A stretch of 64,000 nucleotides of DNA from Lutjanus erythropterus (taxonomy: Eukaryota; Chordata; Actinopteri; Lutjaniformes; Lutjanidae): assembly GCA_020091685.1 (NCBI GenBank), contig CM034613.1, positions 8,727,474 through 8,791,473 of the forward strand, read 5' to 3'. Of the stretch, positions 58,948 through 64,000 are shown one piece after another; positions within the stretch are counted from its first letter, which is position 1; every line of letters begins with the position of its first letter. The notes below the pieces were generated by a model. The model searched no databases, was not told the origin of the DNA, and worked only from the letters and a program-made list of their open reading frames with translations. Both the position numbers and the translations under genes were made by a program.

Positions 58948-59074
58948 GATGAGGGAGACGAGCCGGAAGAACAACATGTTCGCCCAGTTCAGGAAGACGG
59001 ACAGAGACAGACAGAAGCTCATCGACACCGTCATCAAACAGCTACGCAACCTCATTGCTCAGCACCACACCTAG
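58948..59074 (+). CDS. exoc6b: Sec15 terminal coding exon (MRETSRKNN...IAQHHT stop)
   Basis: The first G completes the Lys codon; 41 codons and a TAG stop (59072-59074) follow. It encodes MRETSRKNNMFAQFRKTDRD then RQKLIDTVIKQLRNLIAQHHT, the basic, helical C-terminus of Sec15. NNMFAQFRK and the short ...HHT end favour EXOC6B over EXOC6, whose mammalian C-terminus as I remember ends in a Gly-Met-Ser type sequence. The acceptor is TATCCAG. The stop position gives the usual family C-terminal length, with no truncation. Confidence 0.96.
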
Positions 59075-61088
59075 AGTGAGTCACCTGACTGGCCGGCAGG
59101 CCTGACGCCACCATCCGATTGGCTGATTTCAACTCTGTAACCACTGGCTGATCTATGCACCTTAATTTCACTGGACAACCAAAACCAGCTCCTATTGGTC
59201 ATCTTTAACACCCAAAACAAACGCATCTAAACGTGCAACAAGCTCATCGGATAACCATTTCTTACTCTTCGATTTTATTGATTAATGTAAGCAGCTGTTC
59301 CCTGAATAACTAACATAGTTGCTTGAGCTACAACAAGTATTTGACAGCTCTAATTTCACTTTATCCATATGCTATCTGACTGAAACACTACTTGTTATCA
59401 GGACTCAACTACACGATCCTATTGGTTACTTCATGACTGAAGACAAGGATGAGAAATTCTTAAATCTGGTTGGTTGTTTCAAACATCTCCATGCAAATGA
59501 ACTGAACTTCAATCTTTTAAAACAAGCAGTAGCTATCCTGTCCAAAAACATGCCCCTTGATCTTAACTGAGAAGTCTAATTAGCTGAAGAAAGGAAGGAA
59601 GAAGCTCTCTGTTATGTGATTGGTTCCTCCAAAATAAGTTGTAGTTTCTTTGAACAAAGCTGAAGAGGGAAGGTAACCAAGTCTTCCTTCCAGCTGCCAT
59701 TAAAGAATAACTCTACTGATATTTTGACTGTCCCATACATATTGTTCTCCTGCTGTAAAAAGCTTAGAGTACCCAATGTGTATTCAACCGCAGCAGAAAA
59801 TAGTCCCAAACAAATAAAACAAACTATTACTCCTCCTTACTATTTGCTAAAAGCGACAGTCAGACCTGGGAGTGTAGAAGTGTCAGACAGACTAATAATA
59901 CAATGTTGTACATTGTTTCTGGTCTTTTTGTGGGATTTTTTCACAAACAGATCAACAGCTGCGTTTGCATCAACATATTTTTATGCAAATTTTCAAGTAT
60001 CGCATTAGAAAGGGTTGATGGAAACTCAAAAATTTTGAAAAAGGCAAACTTAACATTATGACTGATTAACTGTTTCTGCTCCGACAGTCTCCAGATGGCT
60101 CCCATGATCGCTCCACACTCATGAAACAAACAGAAATGTCATATTTCCATCTTATTTTCTGCTTAGTTTTTCACTGTTTGAGGTTCGACTGGCATCTTGT
60201 TATAATGGTAATCTGGATGAACCAACTTAATAATCGCATAATTGTAGTGGATAGAAACAAGCATCAATTCATTTTCTTTTGCTTTCTCTGATTCAGGTTA
60301 ACATTTGTGATTGGATGGAAACAGGGCCATAGGATAATGCCAACCTCATACTTGACCTTGTACTTAAATCTTAATCTGATTAGGGAGATTTCTGACCTGT
60401 GGAGAACGAGAAAGCTAAAATTATCGGCTAAAGATGACATTAAAGAAATAAACATCAATATTGAGGTGGCATGTGTCAATGAAAATGTCATTATCTCAGT
60501 GCAAAACAAGGAAGAACAGTGAAGAAAAGTAGTTAAAACTATAATAGAAATAAACAGAAATACGCAGTGTTCCCAACCAGCTGCTTTTGTTCATCCTTCA
60601 AGTGTGAAAGAATCTTCAAGCTTCCAGTTGTGATGTTGCTTCACTTACTGGATGCTGTCAGGCCTCGACATATTTGTAGGTCAGCAGGATGTAAACGTGT
60701 TAATTTTGGTTGTGAGTAACAGTAGATACCTTTGAGAATTGTGTGTGAGAATCCATGTGGGTTTTTTCATGAGAGATTTTATTCTTTGTACCACGGGCTT
60801 CCTCATTTTCTAAAATCCAGCTGACTTGTTAAACAGTCTGTCCTCATCCTGTTGCACACAACCTTTAATGTCTTCCACATTGCCCCCCCACCCTCCATTG
60901 TGGCACAATAACAAATCATACTGAATGTACATCAGAGAGGGTCTTCCGTGGCAGCATATCATTTTAGGTTGTGATGTTTTGATATTGCAGCCAGAAAAGC
61001 ACTGAAATCAAGATCAGGTCTGGAAAAAAAAGCATAGATATTGGTGGCAAATTAAGAGAATGTTACTGCAGTCTCCCTTATCGTCTCA

Positions 61089-61283
61089 TAAAGGGGGATG
61101 TTCACGCAAAATGGCAACCCTTACCGCCTCTTAATATACAACCTGCAAACACTTGAATAGGCGACACTGCTCAGATCTGGCAACTAACTTTATTCCCTCC
61201 TTGTGATTCCTGAAAGCACAGTGAGTGTTTGGAATTTAAAGAGGGGGATGTTGTCCAAACATGGCAACCCATTCCTCCTCTTT
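61089..61283 (+). repeat. Duplicated ~45-bp module in the 3' UTR
   Basis: AAAGGGGGATGTTCACGCAAAATGGCAACCCTTACCGCCTCTT (61089-61131) and AAAGAGGGGGATGTTGTCCAAACATGGCAACCCATTCCTCCTCTT (61237-61283) align closely over their length. A weaker third relative, GGGATAATGCCCCAATATGGCAACTG, is at 62144. Confidence 0.8.
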
Positions 61284-61544
61284 TTGTAAAACTAGATCAT
61301 ATTTGAAAGACGCGGAGGTTGACTGAGCATTTTTACAGAAGCGTATTGCATTCACTTGAGGAAAAAAAAAAAAAGACTGACTTTCTGAATTTGCAAGATA
61401 ATCATCTCAAAATTGTTGCTAAAATGTTTTTTGTTTGTTTGTTTTCGTTTGGTTTTTCCTTTTGATCTACAAATTATTATTTAATTATTGTATTTGAAGC
61501 CGGCCGTAGGCATGGAGAGCCTGCTTAATGTATCTCTACTAATT

Positions 61545-62045
61545 AATTTAAAAAAGAGAGACTTTTTTTAAATACGACAACTTAGATTGTTAGGAAAAAC
61601 AGCTGTATTTTTTGCGTGGAAAAATCTTCTCATTAATTAGAAAAAGACAGCAATTCTTCTTTTTTAACACTAAATCTTACCTCATTAATTTAGAAAAACA
61701 CGACAAACATTTTTCATGAAACCTAATCTTAGTAATTCAGAAAAACAAAGCTGACTTTTAATTTTACATGAAAAATGATCTCGTTAGTTCTGAAAAAGAG
61801 AGATGGAATATTTTTTTACATTAAAGATTATCTTGTTTAGTCAGAAAAGAGACAATATTGACAATTCTCATTAATGAAAACTTGCCTAGTTAATTCAGAA
61901 AACAGCCCTTTTTTTACATGAAAACTCAAACATACATGAACAATATGAAAACTTTTTTTTTTATGTGAAAACTTATGATGTCAAATTATTTATTTCTACA
62001 TTAAAAAAATATCTTGTTAATTCAGAAAAACAGTGGAAAATAGTT
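61545..62045 (+). repeat. Degenerate ~50-bp tandem array in the 3' UTR
   Basis: A core of GTTAATTCAGAAAAACAG preceded by TTTTACATGAAAACTTATCTT recurs about every 50 bp: near 61634, 61686, 61736, 61786, 61838, 61893 and 62018, with decayed copies at the left end. Confidence 0.8.
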
Positions 62046-62455
62046 TTTTTTCCTCAGGTGACTAAAATACACTTCTGAACATTTTCTAATCTTCATGTAT
62101 AAAAAAAAAACAACAAAAAAAAAACAACTGGGTCTTAAAGATTGGGATAATGCCCCAATATGGCAACTGCTATAAAGTGTATAGTGTTTTGTTGATTAGA
62201 AAGGAACTAATTTGTATAGAAACCATTGTACTAATGCCAAGCACACACACTTTTATGTCTTCCATAAACATATGCCAAGCTGTGTGTGTGTTTAGTGTGG
62301 CTACTTGTACACACACAAAGGTTTGTTTAGTTGAAGCACAGCACATAATTACATTTACACTAGATTATTTTTGAACTAACAATGGGTCTCTCTGCTCTTT
62401 TTGTGTTGCTTTTTTCTTGAACTTGGGTGCAATAACAGCATTGGAAACTGCAGCA

Positions 62456-62458
<3 letters not shown>

Positions 62459-62490
<32 letters not shown>

Positions 62491-62494
62491 GTGT
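62459..62494 (+). repeat. (TG)n in the 3' UTR
   Basis: TG run with one GC interruption; it would be a UG-rich element in the mRNA. Confidence 0.93.
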
Positions 62495-62811
62495 TAATCC
62501 TGGCGCTTTATAAAAAGGGATTCAAACCTACGGTGTGTCTCAGAAGGGAATTTAAGTCTTCCGCTTGTTCTCTGTTCCACAAAGGAGAACGTTCGATCAG
62601 TCGCCATGTTGGATTTATCGAGCGACATCGCTTTGTGTGTGTGTTCCTGTGAGTTTGTGTTCACGTGTGCATGCCGGCACTGTGAAATCAAGTGTGTGAG
62701 CGTGTTTTTCCATCCATCCTTAGCTGTGTATCATTTTTAGGTATTAGTAAGGGAATTGAGCAGTTGTTATTTGAATGTGCCTTTGCTGTATTTTGTTGTA
62801 TTTTTCCTGCC

Positions 62812-62817
62812 AATAAA
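62812..62817 (+). promoter_or_regulatory. exoc6b: Poly(A) signal AATAAA
   Basis: CCTGCCAATAAAGCAGCAACACTGCAGTGTTTGGAGTCTGG: a canonical hexamer with a T-rich upstream region (TTTTGTTGTATTTTTCC) and a GT-rich stretch 20-35 bp downstream, so cleavage is expected around 62830-62840. Other AATAAA hexamers in this UTR and beyond (for example 63729) have poorer surroundings. Confidence 0.65.
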
Positions 62818-63034
62818 GCAGCAACACTGCAGTGTTTGGAGTCTGGACAGTTTACTGAACATCCACACTGACAAAAAAAAAAAAAAATCTTACCTCATAT
62901 CTTTTCACTAGTTTTTTTCCAGAGCTTTCAGCTGCTTCTCAGTTCCCTTCAGCTCTATTTTTAGAGTCAAAATGATGACTGATCATAATTTACAACCTAA
63001 GATGTCCTTTTCTTTTTTTTTGTCCCCCGTCAAA

Positions 63035-63345
63035 ATTAGAAGGACAGTTTGAGTCTTTTGGAGTGGGTTGCAGTGTGTTTTCCACAGTAGACGGCAGGAG
63101 AAGCAGAAGTACTGGTGTAGGAAGTTAAGCAATGTGTTGCTGTGCACTGGGTCAGCAACAAACCATATTCCAGCACGTAGAAAAATAAATAGGTATCAAG
63201 TATATGCTATATTTAAAGTGTTTTTCACTGCCTTAGCTTGCCATCAAACAGCCTTTTCTGTCATGAAACCACTGTTTTATCCAAACCAACGTTTTATCCA
63301 AACCAACCAAACCAATACAGTGAAGTACTCGACTATAACTTTATC
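63035..63345 (+). mobile_element. Partial MITE of the 21782-22282 / 46487-47186 family
   Basis: AGGACAGTTTGAGTCTTTTGGAGTGGG, then GCAGAAGTACTGGTGTAGGAAGTTAAGCAATGTGTTGCTGTGCACTGGGTCAGCA, aligns with 46590-46640 (GGAGTACTGGTGAAGCAATGTACTGCTGTGTACAGGGTCAG). The right end is not preserved. Confidence 0.65.
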
Positions 63346-63956
63346 AAACGAGTGAAATCAAAAGTACTTGATCCATTTCAGTTTCTGGAAATAAGTTTTC
63401 TAATCGGTCTAATGCAGACGTCCTCATGCTAGTTTAGTTTTATTTAGCTCAAGCTGCAGGATTTTGCTTCTCCACTTGTTAAATTTCTTGCTCAAGAGCA
63501 CTGAGGCAATAACAAGCAAAGAATTCAAACAGACGACCCTCCAGCCCGCTGAACCCAACTCTAATCTGTTTCACTACAAGTTTGTGTCAAGTGTTCAGAG
63601 TCCTCACACTGCAGATGCTGTTGTTCCTTTTGTTTTGTATTTTGTAAGCAGAAATCTTTGCTGAGAAAGAAGCACTGTACACGCTGTTGTATTAAACCAC
63701 TAATGAATGAAACTAAAGTAAAATACTAATAAAGTTGCAACAAATGCCAACAGACAAATATGAAATAAATGGAAAACTGTTGAGAAAGCTTTGTCTTGAC
63801 TGTTATTTTGTGTGTTGTCTTCTGTTGTTGATAGATATGTTCATGTTTTGATAATGTTATCCAGCTAATTTATCTAAGAATAACATTGATAGATCACTTT
63901 TCAAAACACTGACTGGTATCATTTTATTGCACGATATAAATAATACTATTTTACTT

Positions 63957-64000
63957 ATGTATGTATGGTCATATGAATGTATGCATGGTCATATGTATGT
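63957..64000 (+). repeat. 20-bp tandem duplication at window end
   Basis: ATGTATGGTCATATGAATGT is followed by ATGCATGGTCATATGTATGT. The array may continue past the window. Confidence 0.8.

Larger units (their letters stand above)
4237..62840 (+). other. exoc6b: Sec15-family exocyst subunit gene, 3' part (exoc6b-like)
   Basis: Seven in-phase exons plus one candidate microexon encode the C-terminal ~291 residues of a Sec15 protein; the family is about 800 residues long, so roughly the first 60% lies upstream of the window. Sec15 is the exocyst subunit that binds vesicle Rab GTPases (Sec4 in yeast, Rab11 in animals) and helps tether secretory vesicles at the plasma membrane. All introns begin GT and end AG, and no stop or frameshift interrupts the joined frame, so the gene looks functional. 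The C-terminus ends in QHHT, with RKNNMFAQFRK and LFTQWDW motifs. From memory these resemble EXOC6B more than EXOC6, whose mammalian form ends differently. Some residues (GFQGDT, QISMGA) look more like EXOC6, so the paralogue call is probable, not certain. Confidence 0.88.
59075..62840 (+). other. exoc6b: 3' untranslated region, ~3.8 kb
   Basis: Continues from the TAG stop with no splice evidence to the poly(A) signal at 62812. It is AT-rich and holds a duplicated ~45-bp module (61089-61131 and 61237-61283), a ~50-bp tandem array (61545-62045) and a TG run (62459-62494). Short open frames here (for example 59319-59570 and 60307-60522) resemble nothing known. The length is inferred from the first strong polyadenylation context; earlier or later ends are possible. 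Confidence 0.65.
62841..64000. other. Downstream intergenic DNA
   Basis: Holds a partial MITE (63035-63345), AT-rich sequence with extra AATAAA hexamers (63729 and 63764), and a 20-bp duplication at the extreme right. No neighbouring gene is visible before the window ends. Confidence 0.6.

Overview
This window is vertebrate genomic DNA, almost certainly from a teleost fish. The evidence is short coding exons with GT-AG splice sites separated by introns of up to 30 kb, very abundant CA/TG microsatellites, long purine and pyrimidine tracts, and several dispersed repeat families typical of fish introns. No prokaryotic-style genes, operons, CRISPR arrays or viral genomes are visible.

The only protein-coding gene I can support is the 3' part of a Sec15 subunit gene of the exocyst, on the + strand. 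The best match is exoc6b rather than exoc6, judged from family knowledge of the C-terminal residues. Seven exons are seen (4237-4348, 5780-5914, 6239-6427, 19745-19886, 25791-25864, 55884-55996, 58948-59074). They join in phase without a frame break and encode the last ~291 residues, which is the Sec15 C-terminal helical domain. Upstream exons lie outside the window. The 3' UTR runs from 59075 to about 62840, ending near an AATAAA at 62812. A possible extra 12-nt in-frame microexon (57317-57328, adding Leu-Phe-Lys-Pro) lies between the last two standard exons. It is the most interesting candidate here.

Layout: 1-4236 is the end of an upstream intron full of old repeats. 4237-6427 is a compact three-exon cluster. 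6428-19744 is a 13.3-kb intron with (TG)34, MITE-like elements and a long pyrimidine tract. 19887-25790 is a 5.9-kb intron with a purine-rich minisatellite split by a MITE. 25865-55883 is a 30-kb intron with a perfect hairpin, a 175-bp tandem duplication, Tc1-like fragments and a ~1.8-kb purine array. 55997-58947 is an intron holding the microexon and two MITE-like elements. 59075-62840 is a repeat-containing 3' UTR, and 62840-64000 is downstream DNA.

Sec15 is the exocyst subunit that couples Rab-GTPase-marked vesicles to the tethering complex, so the window describes one trafficking gene and its non-coding surroundings. All repeat classifications come from alignment by eye within the window plus family memory. 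No database search was possible.
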